Source of the DNA: Nemertoderma westbladi
Taxonomy: Eukaryota; Xenacoelomorpha; Nemertodermatida; Nemertodermatidae
Direction of reading: 5' to 3'
DNA: 35,779 nt
NCBI GenBank assembly: GCA_032718475.1
Contig: JAUCBJ010004668.1
Span: forward strand, 1-35,779
The notes under the pieces were generated by a model. That model worked only from the letters and a program-made list of their open reading frames with translations, was not told the origin of the DNA and searched no databases. The position numbers were made by a program, and so were the translations under genes. Positions within the stretch are counted from its first letter, which is position 1, and each line of letters begins with the position of its first letter. This document shows positions 1-10,294 of this stretch, in pieces.

Positions 1-833
1 CTTGTATCCAGACAAGTTGTATCCATTTTTCCTTTCTTAGCTCAGAAAGTGATCTTTTGCATCCCGATTTTACATTTTATATCCAAGTTTTATTTATGGG
101 TTTTATCAATGCAATTACATCGTATTGTTTGCTAATCTTTAAACAACTAATTAGAAGACCTATAAATTCCATCCCCCGAATGATATACTGTTTTTTTTAC
201 TATAGAATTATAATAATTGATTGTTTTAATTATAAAAATGTTTTCTTCAAATTGTAGCAGATGGGGATGAATATTGAATATTATTGATGCAATCAAAATT
301 ATACCTCACCAGGGTAAAATCGACATGCGTCGACATGTATATTCTGTGTTCAGCATTACTTATTGATATACATATTACTATACATACTATATAGATATTA
401 TACACACTCCATATTAAATTTCCTGGTTACTTGCAATATTTTTAATAGGATTTTGTTGAATTATATAATATTGTGTAGTAATTTATATATTAATTTGGTT
501 AACATTCAATACAGGTCCTACTTTTAGGCTTAGTCAAATTATTATCTGATGATACAAACATGAATTAATTATTTCAAAATTGTCATAAGACTTTCACCAC
601 GCGGGCATGCAGGTAAATGCCACGGTTTGGGGGCGGTAGCACCAAATAAAAAGAAAAACAATCAAAATTTTTTGACTATAAAAATGTTTATTTTATAATT
701 TTGAAAAAACTTGACTAGATACAATTTGTCCTGTAACCATCTTTAACTTTTGTTTATTGCTTTGATGCACCCAGATTAATTGTAACACTTTAACTGGGGG
801 GAAGTGTCCTACTTCGGCGGGAGGCAAGTGTCC

Positions 834-845
834 GGGGGGGGGGGG
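834..845 (+). repeat. Poly-G run, 12 bases
   Basis: Uninterrupted G homopolymer. It belongs to a set of six long G/C homopolymers in the window. Confidence 0.95.
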
Positions 846-1205
846 TGTCCGGGGAAGTGTCCTAGATCCCTGCAATCCCATCACGGCGAGTGAATATCTC
901 GTCTTAGTCACTTAGTGGTAAATATTATCAATTAAGGGAACGGACCAGGTTACAGTAGCATGATATTGTCGATATTCTATTCAAAATAACAAACAATAAA
1001 ATCCAAACACCCCCCCCTTTATGCTTTAAAGACTTCAGTTTCCCGGCTGTCCCAATTAATACATGTAATATTTAGTAGTACATCCAATATGCTATCCAAA
1101 ATATAGCGCAGCCTCTTTTCACTTTTTTAGAAACAAAATGAAAATAAGGCACGTTTAGTGTATAGAGTATACCACTCAGCTAGTGTCCCTTTGCATACCG
1201 TGGCA

Positions 1206-1257
1206 CACCCGTATGAGCCACACAACCTACCCTCCCGTGGCGCACCCGTATGAGCCA
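1206..1257 (+). repeat. Two direct copies of CACCCGTATGAGCCA
   Basis: The 15-mer lies at 1206-1220 and 1243-1257, 37 bases apart, each preceded by a CCGTGGC-like sequence. A third copy at 1741-1755 is preceded by GGCT, which makes a 6-bp stem, GGCTCA against TGAGCC, around CCCGTA. Function unknown; it may be a worn dispersed repeat. Confidence 0.8.
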
Positions 1258-2168
1258 TGATATTATATTATGTTCTATGGTTTCCTACGTATGACTGGGA
1301 TGCCAGATAAGTGTTACTATGCTCCCATTAGGTATTTGAGACAAGTAAAATGAGTATCCCTATACTCAGCAGCTGCCTGACAGTCCCTACCAATAGTGAA
1401 AGATGTCATGCATTTCTGTATAATTTAGTAGCACTGCAGTTGAAGAATGTATAGTCTAACTAACTGTACAGCAGTAGTATACACTAATAAATAGCGCCAA
1501 CTGCAGCATTTCACGGTTTATTATGCTTGATTAGTAAATTTGACAATCATGATGCCTGTATTTCACTAGTTATAACTCTGTCACTATCAGTACTCGTATC
1601 ATTTAAAAGCCTCGTTGTGCTCGTCCTGTTATTCTGGTGGCCAAATTAGATAGCCTGGAAAATGTCTATTTTACTTCTGATCAAATTGATATTCTAATCT
1701 TGGTAATTTAAGGCTGACATTTCTCGTTTTATTGATGGCTCACCCGTATGAGCCACGGTCCAGGGTGGACATCAAAAGGACTGGTCCACCAGTCATATGC
1801 AATATGATCTTCTGCGGTATGGAAATGGTTAAAATTGTAACTCCGCATCAAGTTATTAACTTCCATTCCTATAAATTCACTATAAACATTGTTCTAATGA
1901 TATAGCCTACATCACATCATAGATCAGTAGATGGTAAGAAAGATGTGACAGTTTTGTGTGAAACAGTGTCACTTTTACTCCCTATACACTAATTCTGTTT
2001 GTAATGCATTAATTATAATATCCATTATATATTTCATCTCGGCAAGAGTTTTAAGAGTTTTCAATATATTTTGCTCTGACAGATGGCTGCTTGCTCTACT
2101 GTTGTACCGAGGTACCTCAGTTGATTATTCTTGTTGCCTTCCAATGACTCTGTTATTCCCAGCGGTTT

Positions 2169-2195
2169 CAAGGTAAACCCAATTGGTTTACCTTG
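2169..2195. repeat. Perfect hairpin, 11-bp arms
   Basis: CAAGGTAAACC at 2169-2179 is exactly complementary to GGTTTACCTTG at 2185-2195, with the 5-base loop CAATT. No U-run follows and no gene ends here, so a bacterial-type terminator reading does not apply. Confidence 0.85.
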
Positions 2196-2333
2196 TCAAC
2201 CCTAGTTTTTTATTCATTAAGCGATAAGCCGCTGTGTTCGGGATTTTCTTTGAGGCTTTGAATTTATTCTGAATTTATTATCTCGTTTCTGCGTCATTAG
2301 CGAAATGGTTGACTTGTTATATAGGGGGGTGTT

Positions 2334-2356
2334 GGGGGGGGGGGGGGGGGGGGGGG
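2334..2356 (+). repeat. Poly-G run, 23 bases
   Basis: Pure G tract following a GGGGGGTGTT lead-in. Its length is likely to be unreliable in any assembly. Confidence 0.9.
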
Positions 2357-2734
2357 TGTAGTTGGTGTGATACTTAGGAAAACCTGAGAGCTGTAAAGAG
2401 GAAATTGGTTTTAATGATTGTTGTTTTAGCATGTATGTATATGTAGATTGTGAAGTGTGTCGATTGTTCAAGGATATTAATTAGGTTTCCTGTATGATTG
2501 CCGTTTTGACTATAAGCCGAACCTGATTGCAAATATTTGCTAGCTAATGTTGGGGCGAGCCATTGATTGATATCAATTATTACAATGTAAGAATCAGAAG
2601 GAATGATTTTAATGGGAATATTTTCCATTATTATGTGTGTTGCTGGAATGCGACAATATATCCTTGTGGTGTGCCGATATTGCATTGTGTATTGATTATT
2701 GTTTATGTTTAACGAATGTTTTTATATTGAATTT

Positions 2735-3013
2735 GCGCCCATGTGAAGAATACCAGGATTTCACTTTACGGTCGACTTTTTATTGGAATTTTATATATGA
2801 AGATTTTTTATTTTTTTTAATTTATCTTTATTAAGTGTTTTATAGCGCTTATTTCTGTCTTATAACCTGTACATATACTAATTCGTTTATTGTTTTGGTT
2901 AGATTCAGCCCTTCTTTAACCCCTTTTTTTGTGAAATCCTGGTATTCTTCACATGGGGGCAACTGCAAAGTGAAATATAACGGCAGAAAGGGGGTGTATT
3001 CTTCACATGGGCC
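2735..3013 (+). mobile_element. MITE copy 1 (279 bp) with 8-bp target duplication
   Basis: Non-coding element bounded by inverted ends: left GCGCCCATGTGAAGAATACC, right the complement of GGCCCATGTGAAGAATAC. It is flanked by a perfect direct repeat, TTGAATTT, at 2727-2734 and 3014-3021. The right end carries a second, internal copy of the GTATTCTTCACATGGG terminus about 53 bases inward (2942-2957), so the ends are asymmetric: one copy left, two right. The AT-rich core contains TTTATTGTTTTGGTT at 2886-2900. No transposase is encoded, so it must have been mobilised in trans. An 8-bp duplication fits hAT, P or Merlin transposases; the sequence does not decide between them. Confidence 0.85.
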
Positions 3014-3021
3014 TTGAATTT

Positions 3022-3886
3022 ACCGCTTTTAATATTACAACCTATTGAATGAGGGATATATAACTATGTTGAGTCTGTTTGTTTATTATATATTTTATAT
3101 TTTATTATAAATATGACCTAATTTGTATTAGTTGAAGTTTTTGTGTTAATAAAAAATAAAATTATAGTATATAATCTGAAAAACAGCGTACGTTACGTAC
3201 AGTTAATATATCTCAGACAGGTAGCTAATTAGCAATTAGTTTCATGGGTTGCCACTTGCCTTGAACAAATTCTATTGTGCCACAAGTCAACAGTCCGTAT
3301 GTTACACGCTTACACCGCCTCCAAATTCCAAACATTAATGGCGGACCTTGTACTGTTGTAAAAGTTAATTTGCCCTCGCTGCACTGTGACATCCTTCCTC
3401 TTATGCTCCCCAGTCAGCTTCAGTAACTCTTTATCTTTACAGTAAACCGTGTTACTTAATTGGTTAATGCTGGGTCCCGTAATTAGGTTCGACTGTTGTA
3501 CAGCATCAGTGCTACCGGTACATACATGGAACACAAATCTATTAGATTGGAGGCAGGATGTTGGGGAAATAGCCTAGCTAAAGAATGAATCAACTTATCT
3601 TGGAGCATGTGCGTGTGTGTGTGTGTTGTGTGGGTGTAGGAAGGGGGGGGGGGGGGGGGGGGGGGGGGGTATTTCTTCCTAAGGTAAGGATGAGCTGGAT
3701 ATAATTATACTTCCTTACATAGAATACAGTTGCTTTTCAAGGAATAATCTGGAATCGTATTGCACTGGATTAGCAGATTATCCTCACCACAATAAGTTTA
3801 TTCTTGATCTTGGTTATAATATATTTTTTAATGTATCAAAATACGAATAGCGTGCTATATAAATTAGCAGACCAGGTTTTTTCTTT
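3022..3886. other. Gene-free stretch
   Basis: AT-rich sequence with a GT microsatellite (about 3609-3630) leading into a 27-base poly-G run. No supported gene. Confidence 0.5.
3643..3669 (+). repeat. Poly-G run, 27 bases
   Basis: Longest homopolymer in the window, preceded by a short GT repeat. Confidence 0.9.
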
Positions 3887-4033
3887 TTGGTCAACATTTT
3901 ATTGGAATTTTATATTTGAAAATTGTTATTTTAATTTTTCCTTATTAAGTGTTTTATAGAGCTTATGACTATCTAATAACCGCGACAGATAGCCTAGTAA
4001 TTATTTTATTGTTTTGGTTAGATCGACGGATTC
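3887..4033 (+). mobile_element. MITE fragment (copy 3), core only
   Basis: Matches the core of copy 1 in the same orientation: TTTTATTGGAATTTTATAT, then TTATTAAGTGTTTTATAG, then TTTATTGTTTTGGTTAGAT. Neither inverted terminus is present and no target duplication can be found, so this is an old or truncated copy. Confidence 0.75.
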
Positions 4034-4196
4034 AACCCGTCTGTAAATTTGGTAAGCCTATATTTAACATGGAGTCTTCCAGAGCATCCAAAGGTGTCAG
4101 ATTGGTTAGGCCTAATGTTGAATTGATTCGTTTTATCCTTAATATCGTGTCTGATGTCATATAACACTTTATCTTCATTAATTAATAATTGTAATG

Positions 4197-4380
4197 TGGG
4201 GCGAGCCACGAAGTGAGCGAAGCCTTAGCATATGGGTACCATTAACGAGTTGTCTGTCGTCGTCGTAAATTTTTGATCGCTAATAACTCGGATATTCCTT
4301 GATGAAATTAAACGAAACTTGGTACGTATGTAGTCCGGCAAAAGTTTAGAAAGAATCTCAAGTTTGGTCAAAAACGAACG
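4197..4380 (+). repeat. Dispersed repeat, TGGGGCGAG family, copy 1
   Basis: Starts TGGGGCGAGCCACGAAGTGA and continues through GTTGTCTGTCGTCGTCG to TTGATGAAATTAAACGAAAC and TTGGTACGTATG, ending near AGTTTGGTCAAAAACGA. The same order of blocks recurs at 10295 and, more loosely, at 19781. No coding capacity; class unknown. Confidence 0.7.
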
Positions 4381-5309
4381 AACGCAACGAGTTTACAGTG
4401 GATACGAGTATCCATCTGCCATAAATCAGCAGTTACTCTCACAGTTTCGAGACTTTGCACAGTTATAAAGGTCGTTAGTCTCCGTTTAGGGAAATTATTT
4501 TTAAGACAAAACAGGACGAGCGCAACGAGGCTAATGAAGGAGAAGAGTATTGTAAAACTAAAAATGTCATACTTAACTTAAATAGCCCATAGTTAGAAGG
4601 TTTACAAATGACAGTTAAAGTGTGTAAGGGCAAACTGAAATGGATCTCTGTTTTTACAACTAGTTTATCACAAACCTATAGCATCGTCTTTACTCATATA
4701 TATTTTAGGGTATATCTAATAGAGATTAGTATAATGTACTTTCTAATTCTAACGTGTTTTATATGCATGATTTCTACCTCTCTGAATACCGGTACTCTAG
4801 TTTATGCTGCTTCCCTGACAACTATTCTGGTAAGTTTTTAGTTTGAATTTGTGTTTGTATTCTATCATGTATGATATGATATGGCATGGCATGGCATATG
4901 GGTGTACTTTGCTTTCGTCTTGTAATTAAATAAATATATAAAGAAATTGCCATATGTCATTGTAATTTCAATTTAGTAGATTTAGCTTGAAACTAATAAA
5001 ATATACTAAGCCTCAGTCCCAGCCTCTCAAACATAGAACATCTGGAACCGGTGCCATGTAATTAATTATATTATTAATAGTTCTTCCTCAATAAATATTA
5101 CAGCATTATATAGGCAGAGTAGACTATATTAATTTAGACCACCGGTATATATTTTTATATCAATTTGTAGACTGGTAGATGATATCCTACTGTTTTGTTT
5201 ATCAATAAAATTATTAAATTATATTTATATATTATGAGTATTTATTTAATTAAGTAAATATATTAATTCTTTCTTATTGAACAAGCTATTGCTCATTAAA
5301 TTTCTCGCT
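4381..5309. other. AT-rich sequence upstream of the semaphorin
   Basis: Holds ACAGGACGAGCGCAACGAGG (4509-4528), shared in reverse with about 1611-1634, and a short GGCAT repeat near 4880. An in-frame TAA at 5247-5249 precedes the semaphorin ATG at 5310. The promoter and any 5' non-coding exon presumably lie here or further left, but I cannot identify a start site. Confidence 0.5.
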
Positions 5310-6056
5310 ATGATTTCCTTAAACTTTTACACCTATTTCATCATTCTCACTATAATGACGTCATCCCTTATGGCCATACTTCCGCCGGATGTGATTCCTA
5401 ACAGCCCAAGTCTCCCTTTAAACTCCCCATTTAACTCAGTCCAGGTCTGGACCCCGCCCCAGAATCACTGGTATGTAAAAGACAAGTCAAAACTATCCCC
5501 AAAACTCCATGACGTCATAGTGACTTCCGGCGGAACACACTTAGTTATATCAGCTAGGAACCACGTTTTTCTATTGGCTACAAACAATATACGGGATATA
5601 GGAAAGGGTCTCCAGTGGCCATCAGATACGTGCGACCAAGAAATCTGCGAGAATTACATCAGATTGTTATTATTTCGCCCAGATGGCTTATTACTCACTT
5701 GTGGAACTAACGGTGAAGTCCCTAAATGTAAACTATTCGATTTAAACCCCGCAGTGCCAACTTTCGCTTTAATCTCTCAGATGAAGGGCCGTATATTCAT
5801 ACCGGATTCCCCTTATGGGACTTCCAACACGGGTGTTTACAACTCCGCTGGACAGCTCTTCACCGCTTCCACTCACGGCCGCGGGACCCTACGCACCCGG
5901 ATGGTTCTACGAACTAGTTTCCCTGTTCGGAGCCCCGAGCCCCCAGACCTACGCGAGGGCGCCAACTATACATTTGTTCATGCCTTCGGACAGTTTAATT
6001 TATTCCATAAAGAACAGTCAGTCTTCGTTAAACAATTCCTGCTTGGCCAATACCAG
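5310..6056 (+). CDS. Semaphorin exon 1: signal peptide and first half of Sema domain
   Basis: The ATG at 5310 is the first after an in-frame TAA at 5247 and opens a hydrophobic N-terminus (MISLNFYTYFIILTIM) that reads as a signal peptide. Sema landmarks follow: ISARNHVFLL (usual form LGARNNVY), LQWPSD, CENYIRLLLF (usual CQNYIRVL), LTCGTNGEVPKC (usual VCGTNAFNPVC) and GQLFTAST (usual GKLYSAT). Paired cysteines typical of the fold are present. The part from about residue 190 to 240 is poorly conserved. The exon ends at Gln249 with the strong donor CAG|GTGGGT, phase 0. Joining to exon 2 gives GQYQ|YIIYREPG, which matches the family's YVYFFFRE segment and confirms the junction. A non-coding first exon further upstream is possible. 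Confidence 0.88.
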
Positions 6057-6973
6057 GTGGGTGTAGTTTTATTATTAATGTTAATATTAGTAGCCTACAA
6101 AATTAGGGATGTACCGGTACATGTAAGGAAATTTACTAAACATTTTACCCGGAAAATTCCTACTTTATTAATTAATTATATATATAAAGTTTACTTTTAA
6201 TATTAAATATTTACAGAAATATCCTCTTATTAATAATTGCATAAAATAGTAATAGTAAGATTTGAAATAATATTGTGATTGTGACAAGTTGTGTTTTGTC
6301 AATTTCTTTATTACTAATTTTGTTTATGTTTATATTGAACGTAATTTCGGAAATTAATACTTTATACACATTCTGAAAAGAAAACAAACAGGAAAACACA
6401 AGAAGAGTAAACATTAGAAACAATGATTCTGCTTTTAGTGGTGTTGAGGTGGTTCGGTGTCTTGGATCTCATAGTGGTAATTACGGGTGAAGTACCGGTA
6501 TACTTTCTGAAAATTTTAGGAAATTTCCTTGAGAAACATATTTCCGGAAAACTCACATGGCCCATGTGAAGAATACCAGGTTTTCTGCCGTTATATTTCA
6601 CTTTGCGGTTACTCCCATGTGAAGAATACCAGGTTTTCACCAAAAACACAGGTTACAGAAGGGCTGAATCTAACCAAAACAATAAACGAATTAGTATATG
6701 TACAGGTTATAAGACAGAAATGAGCACTATAAAACACTTAATAAAGATAAATAAAAAAAAATAAGAAATATTTATCTATAAAATCCCAATAAAAAGTCGA
6801 CCGAAAAGTGAAAACCCGGTATTCTTCACATTGGCGACTCACATCCCTAAACAAAATACTTAAAAATGTTGGATATTACTAGTTAACGTATAAAAAATAG
6901 AAATAGCATGCACTGTTTGCTGTGGAAGGACACAATCTAACTACTGTACATGTACACCCATATATTATTGCAG
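6057..6973 (+). other. Intron 1 (917 bp), contains a MITE
   Basis: Donor GTGGGT, acceptor TATTATTGCAG. It contains MITE copy 2. Reading past the donor stays open to TAA at 6198 and encodes a hydrophobic stretch, VGVVLLLMLILVAY, then a basic segment; this is discussed as a finding and is not annotated as coding. Confidence 0.8.
6559..6836 (-). mobile_element. MITE copy 2 (278 bp) with 8-bp target duplication
   Basis: Reverse-oriented relative of copy 1. It is flanked by perfect ACTCACAT repeats at 6551-6558 and 6837-6844. The left end carries the doubled terminus (CCCATGTGAAGAATACCAGG at 6561 and again at 6614), and the right end has a single one (GGTATTCTTCACATTGGCG). The core has AACCAAAACAATAAAC at 6672-6687. 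Two independent copies with different target sequences establish the element's borders well. It sits inside semaphorin intron 1 and is non-coding. Confidence 0.87.
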
Positions 6974-7241
6974 TACATCATCTACCGTGAACCGGGTGCC
7001 GTCTACGAATCCAAATCCTCGCGTATTTACTCCCGTATCGCGCGATCCTGCCAGAACGACGTTAAATCCTCCCACGACGAGGCTGATTGGTTCACCTCCT
7101 TCCTGAAGGCGGACCTCTCGTGTCGTCCGGACCCCTCGAGTTTCCGGGAACAGTTTGTCTTCGATTACGTCACTTCCGCTGAGGTTGTGGGTTCCGGTTC
7201 TAATATATTACTTTACGCATCCTTCACAACTCCTCAATCAG
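6974..7241 (+). CDS. Semaphorin exon 2: middle of Sema domain
   Basis: Encodes YIIYREPGAVYES, then RIYSRIARSCQNDV, then WFTSFLKADLSC. These match the highly conserved semaphorin blocks FFFREIAVEY, VVYSRVARVCKND and WTSFLKARLNC. The acceptor is TATATTATTGCAG; the donor is TCAG|GTGAGT, a near-perfect consensus. It starts in phase 0 and ends one base into a Gly codon, completed by exon 3 (SG|IPGSSVC). This is the most confidently recognisable part of the Sema domain. Confidence 0.92.
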
Positions 7242-7307
7242 GTGAGTTTATATTGGTTATTTTACTCGAAACATCAAAAGTTATCATTTTTTCTAATTTA
7301 TATGGAG

Positions 7308-7418
7308 TAAAAGTGAAGAATATGAGGCACTGTGCCGCCTGGTCATGGATTCCAGTGCTCCAGACTCGGGATGATCACTCCCGGTGCTCATCTTAGTGCC
7401 TCATTATCTCCACTTTTA
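7308..7418. repeat. Inverted repeat with 24-bp arms and a 63-bp centre
   Basis: Left arm 7308-7331 (TAAAAGTG then AGATTATGAGG-like sequence ending CACT) pairs with right arm 7395-7418 with two mismatches. The centre is GC-rich compared with the surrounding intron and includes CTCGGGATGATCACTCCCGG, itself partly self-complementary. It could be a small fold-back element or a transcribed hairpin within the intron. I see no target duplication. Confidence 0.75.
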
Positions 7419-8680
7419 TAATGATCAACTTCTGTTACTCAGAACGAACTTATATTTAGCCTATATGAACGGTAATGTTCGATTTAGTGGGTCAAGATAC
7501 AGACGCCGACGGAGAGGCGTGGAGGTTTGTCAGTGATCAGATCATATCATATTAGCACGATCAGTGCATGTCCACTGTCAGAATGCAATATCTTTATCAA
7601 TGGATGAGACATGGGGAGAAGGCATTCCCTATATAGCTAAAACATTTCTTTCCTATGGTACTATAGATCCACTATGCGCTACTTAAGGTCGTAAAACAGC
7701 GTTGTTAATGTTGAAAATATCCATTTTTATTTTATCTGTAAATTGGGTGTCTTCCTGCCAACCAATAATACTCGACATTATGTGATCTTCATAGAATGAG
7801 CTAGGCACATCAGTTAACACTTTACCCCTTTTCTTATCAAGAATTTCCATTTTCTCCTTTAAAATAGATTTGTATTTACGAGCTATGCCGAGCTATTTAT
7901 GTACCATATGTAGTGCTTTTGTGACTCGGAAATAAACTGAAATTCCAAAAAACTGCATTGCACATAATATTTGTTGTGATTGATAAACCTGCTAACTCTT
8001 CTAACGGCTGTCACTCTGCCCTATGTGGACTCTGTCCAGTTCTCTACCTACCTTGGCAGTTACTTAATATTGCCATTTTAATGGGCATTAAAATATATAT
8101 AGCGGCTCTAATAAGACATTATCAAAGCATTTATCCCAGATAATTATAACTTTCCTGTGTTTGATGATCGAATTAAATCGACTATTTTAGTAAGCGATAC
8201 CGCTTATATCTCCGGCTATACTCCAATATATCTTGTTTACTGTTGAATAATATCGTGTTTCCTCTACAAACACTCAGTCCCCAAACAACTCTATAAGTTC
8301 ATGTTTACACGGGAAGTTACTTGGTTTACTAGTGGGGGGGTTTTCAAAGAACACATTAATTTACGGTTTATTGTTTACATAACTTTCGGCATTTATGGTT
8401 TTTCCTGACGGATAAACGAAGAGATTTATGTTCGCTAACCTCTATTTGTCTTTTGTGTACAGTATACAGGAAGAGGGACAGGATATTGATATTATTATAT
8501 GGCATTTTATTAAAAATTGGAAATATTATGATAAATTAGTAGTTAAAACGTAATGAAAGTAATGGTAATGTATAACTATTACTTTATATGACCGGTGACT
8601 TTTTACGGTAAGTTTTACTTTATATGACCGGTTACTTTCTACGGCGGGCGAGTATCTATTGGTGTCCATAGAACACAGTG

Positions 8681-8694
8681 CCCCCCCCCCCCCC
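8681..8694 (+). repeat. Poly-C run, 14 bases
   Basis: The only long homopolymer of the set that is C on the plus strand; immediately followed by GGG. Confidence 0.9.
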
Positions 8695-9006
8695 GGGTAT
8701 TCTGCAATGTTCCCATTAACTCTGGGAATTCTAAAATATGGAATTCTAACAATACTTTGTCAGGGGGAAAAGTAGAGCCATTGCCGGACTCACCCCCAGG
8801 ACAAATGCCAGCAACAATTGATTAATTACCCTTTACTTTACTAACCTGCATAATCTTTTAGCACGTGTTAACTTTCGTTTATTGTTTTGGTTCCTTCAAC
8901 TCGCTGTAAGTAACCTGCTCCTATATTAACCTGCCTATGTGCCTACACCACTGTACAAGTGCATTGGTGTTGAATTTGGAAGTTATACCAGGAAAAAATG
9001 AGTTTA

Positions 9007-9247
9007 CCTTACAGGTTACACTTATTGTGTTTATTTATTGTTACTAGGTTACAGGTTACACGTATTGTGTTTATTTACTGTTACTAGGTTACAGGTTACA
9101 CTTATTGTGTTTATTTACTGTTACTAGGTTGCAGGTTACACTTATTGTGTTTATTTACTGTTACTAGGTTACAGGTTACACTTATTGTGTTTATTTACTG
9201 TTACTAGGTTACAGGTTACACTTATTGTGTTTATTTACTGTTACTAG
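9007..9247 (+). repeat. 40-bp tandem repeat, six units, carrying the exon 3 acceptor
   Basis: Unit GGTTACAGGTTACACTTATT followed by GTGTTTATTTACTGTTACTA. Unit starts fall at 9047, 9087, 9127, 9167 and 9207 with near-identity. Each unit ends TTTATTTACTGTTACTAG at the next unit's start, which is the same sequence that forms the real acceptor at 9246-9247, so the 3' splice site has been multiplied. Upstream acceptors would add 40-base steps, shift the frame and run into stops, so only the last one appears productive. Confidence 0.9.
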
Positions 9248-9422
9248 GTATCCCCGGTTCCAGTGTCTGTGTTTATAAACTCGCAGACATCGATAAAGTA
9301 TTCGACACGGGTAATTTCTTTGACGAGTCCCTCGATTTGAACCCGTTCTCTAAGGTACCCCAACCCCGACCGGGACTCTGTGTGTCTGGTGAAGGAATCC
9401 CGGAGACCATCGCGTTAGTTCG
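9248..9422 (+). CDS. Semaphorin exon 3: Sema domain, IPGSSVC block
   Basis: Encodes IPGSSVCVYKLADIDKVF and KVPQPRPGLC, matching the family blocks IPGSAVCAFSMDDIEKVF and KVPKPRPGCC. It ends in ETIALV plus two bases of an Arg codon with donor CG|GTTAGA; the join to exon 4 gives LVRFARAHPLL, aligned with the family's LSFIKSHPLMD. The donor is weaker than average, but the phase (two bases left over) is exactly what exon 4 requires. Confidence 0.88.
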
Positions 9423-10061
9423 GTTAGATTAGTTAGAGGTTGAGCTGCTAGTTCTACGTCCCTTTGAAATTCAGTTAACTATAAATCCAATTGTGAATTT
9501 CAGGTTATTATTTAAACAGGTCATTTGCTTTCATTTTTATCTCCACAGATATGTTACACTGTTATTCCTATTAGTGCAGTTCACTCTAGTAGGTTTGGTG
9601 TACAGCGAATGGATTTTAGTTGAATCGGAATATCTTCTGAATGAGTTTTATATTCCTATAGTTTCTTTTCAATAATAATATTATTCAAGCTTTTTTTGAG
9701 GGTGTATATATAAAATGTTACAAAAAAAATAAATGGCTTCAATTCCAGATGCAGATTGCAAAATTATTTCAATCTTTCCAGTTTTGAATTCAGTTTCAGT
9801 TTGCTAAATATTTTCAATATTATAAAATTTTTATTTCAGTATTGTTGTTCACTAGGTTGAGCTACACAGTATATGGTTCTTCTGTAGCATATAAATTATA
9901 TTATTTTTATTAGTTATATAGGAGTTCGATTAGTTGGGAAGCGAGTTAGATGAGTCTGTGTTTAATTGGGAGATTTAATGTGTACCGGTAAATTATATGT
10001 TGAATTCGCTACTGGAATATAATAATATGTTAATAAGATTAATATATTCTGTCCCTTAAAG
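9423..10061 (+). other. Intron 3 (639 bp)
   Basis: AT-rich and without recognisable genes. Donor GTTAGA, acceptor CTGTCCCTTAAAG. Confidence 0.75.
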
Positions 10062-10284
10062 ATTCGCCAGGGCGCACCCACTTCTCTCTCCCCCTGTCCC
10101 CCAACTCGGCCCCCCGCTGTTCCTAATGACGCAGACCCGGTATCGCGTCACGCAAATAGCCGTAGGGAACTACGCCGGTCCGCTGCGGATGTGGACCGTA
10201 GTCTACGCGGGTACGAGTCACGGTTGGTTACTCAAGGTCGTCGTCAACCAATCAGGGGGCTTCCATCTGGTCGAGGAAGTTCAG
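10062..10284 (+). CDS. Semaphorin exon 4: late Sema domain
   Basis: Completes Arg, then encodes FARAHPLLSPPVPQ, TRYRVTQIAVGNYAGP, WTVVYAGTSHGWLLKVV and FHLVEEVQ. These parallel FIKSHPLMDSAVPP, VRYRLTAIAVD..AGP, YTVIFVGSEAGMVLKVL and LLEEIEAY of class 6 proteins. It contains one N-glycosylation sequon (NQSG). Donor CAG|GTAGGT, phase 0. A dispersed repeat begins only 10 bases after the donor. Confidence 0.9.
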
Positions 10285-10294
10285 GTAGGTTTCG

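Larger units (their letters stand above)
1..2726. other. Gene-free AT-rich flank
   Basis: No open frame here looks like a real protein: the longest ones are short, low-complexity and lack a recognisable domain. The stretch holds poly-G runs, a short CACCCGTATGAGCCA repeat and a perfect hairpin, annotated separately. A 24-base match to 4505-4534 (ACAGGACGAGC followed by RCAACGAGGCT, in reverse orientation near 1610-1634) suggests a dispersed repeat remnant. I see no promoter that can be defended. Confidence 0.6.
7242..9247 (+). other. Intron 2 (2006 bp)
   Basis: Donor GTGAGT, acceptor TTTACTGTTACTAG. It contains a 24-bp-arm inverted repeat (7308-7418), a 36-bp direct duplication around 8581-8640 (ACTTTATATGACCGGT), a 14-base poly-C run, a solo MITE-core motif at 8878-8892 and a 40-bp tandem array that ends exactly at the exon 3 acceptor. 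No gene seen inside. Confidence 0.8.

Noticed and set aside
2169-2195. Intrinsic transcription terminator
   Set aside because: Animal genomic context, no upstream gene and no T-run after the stem.
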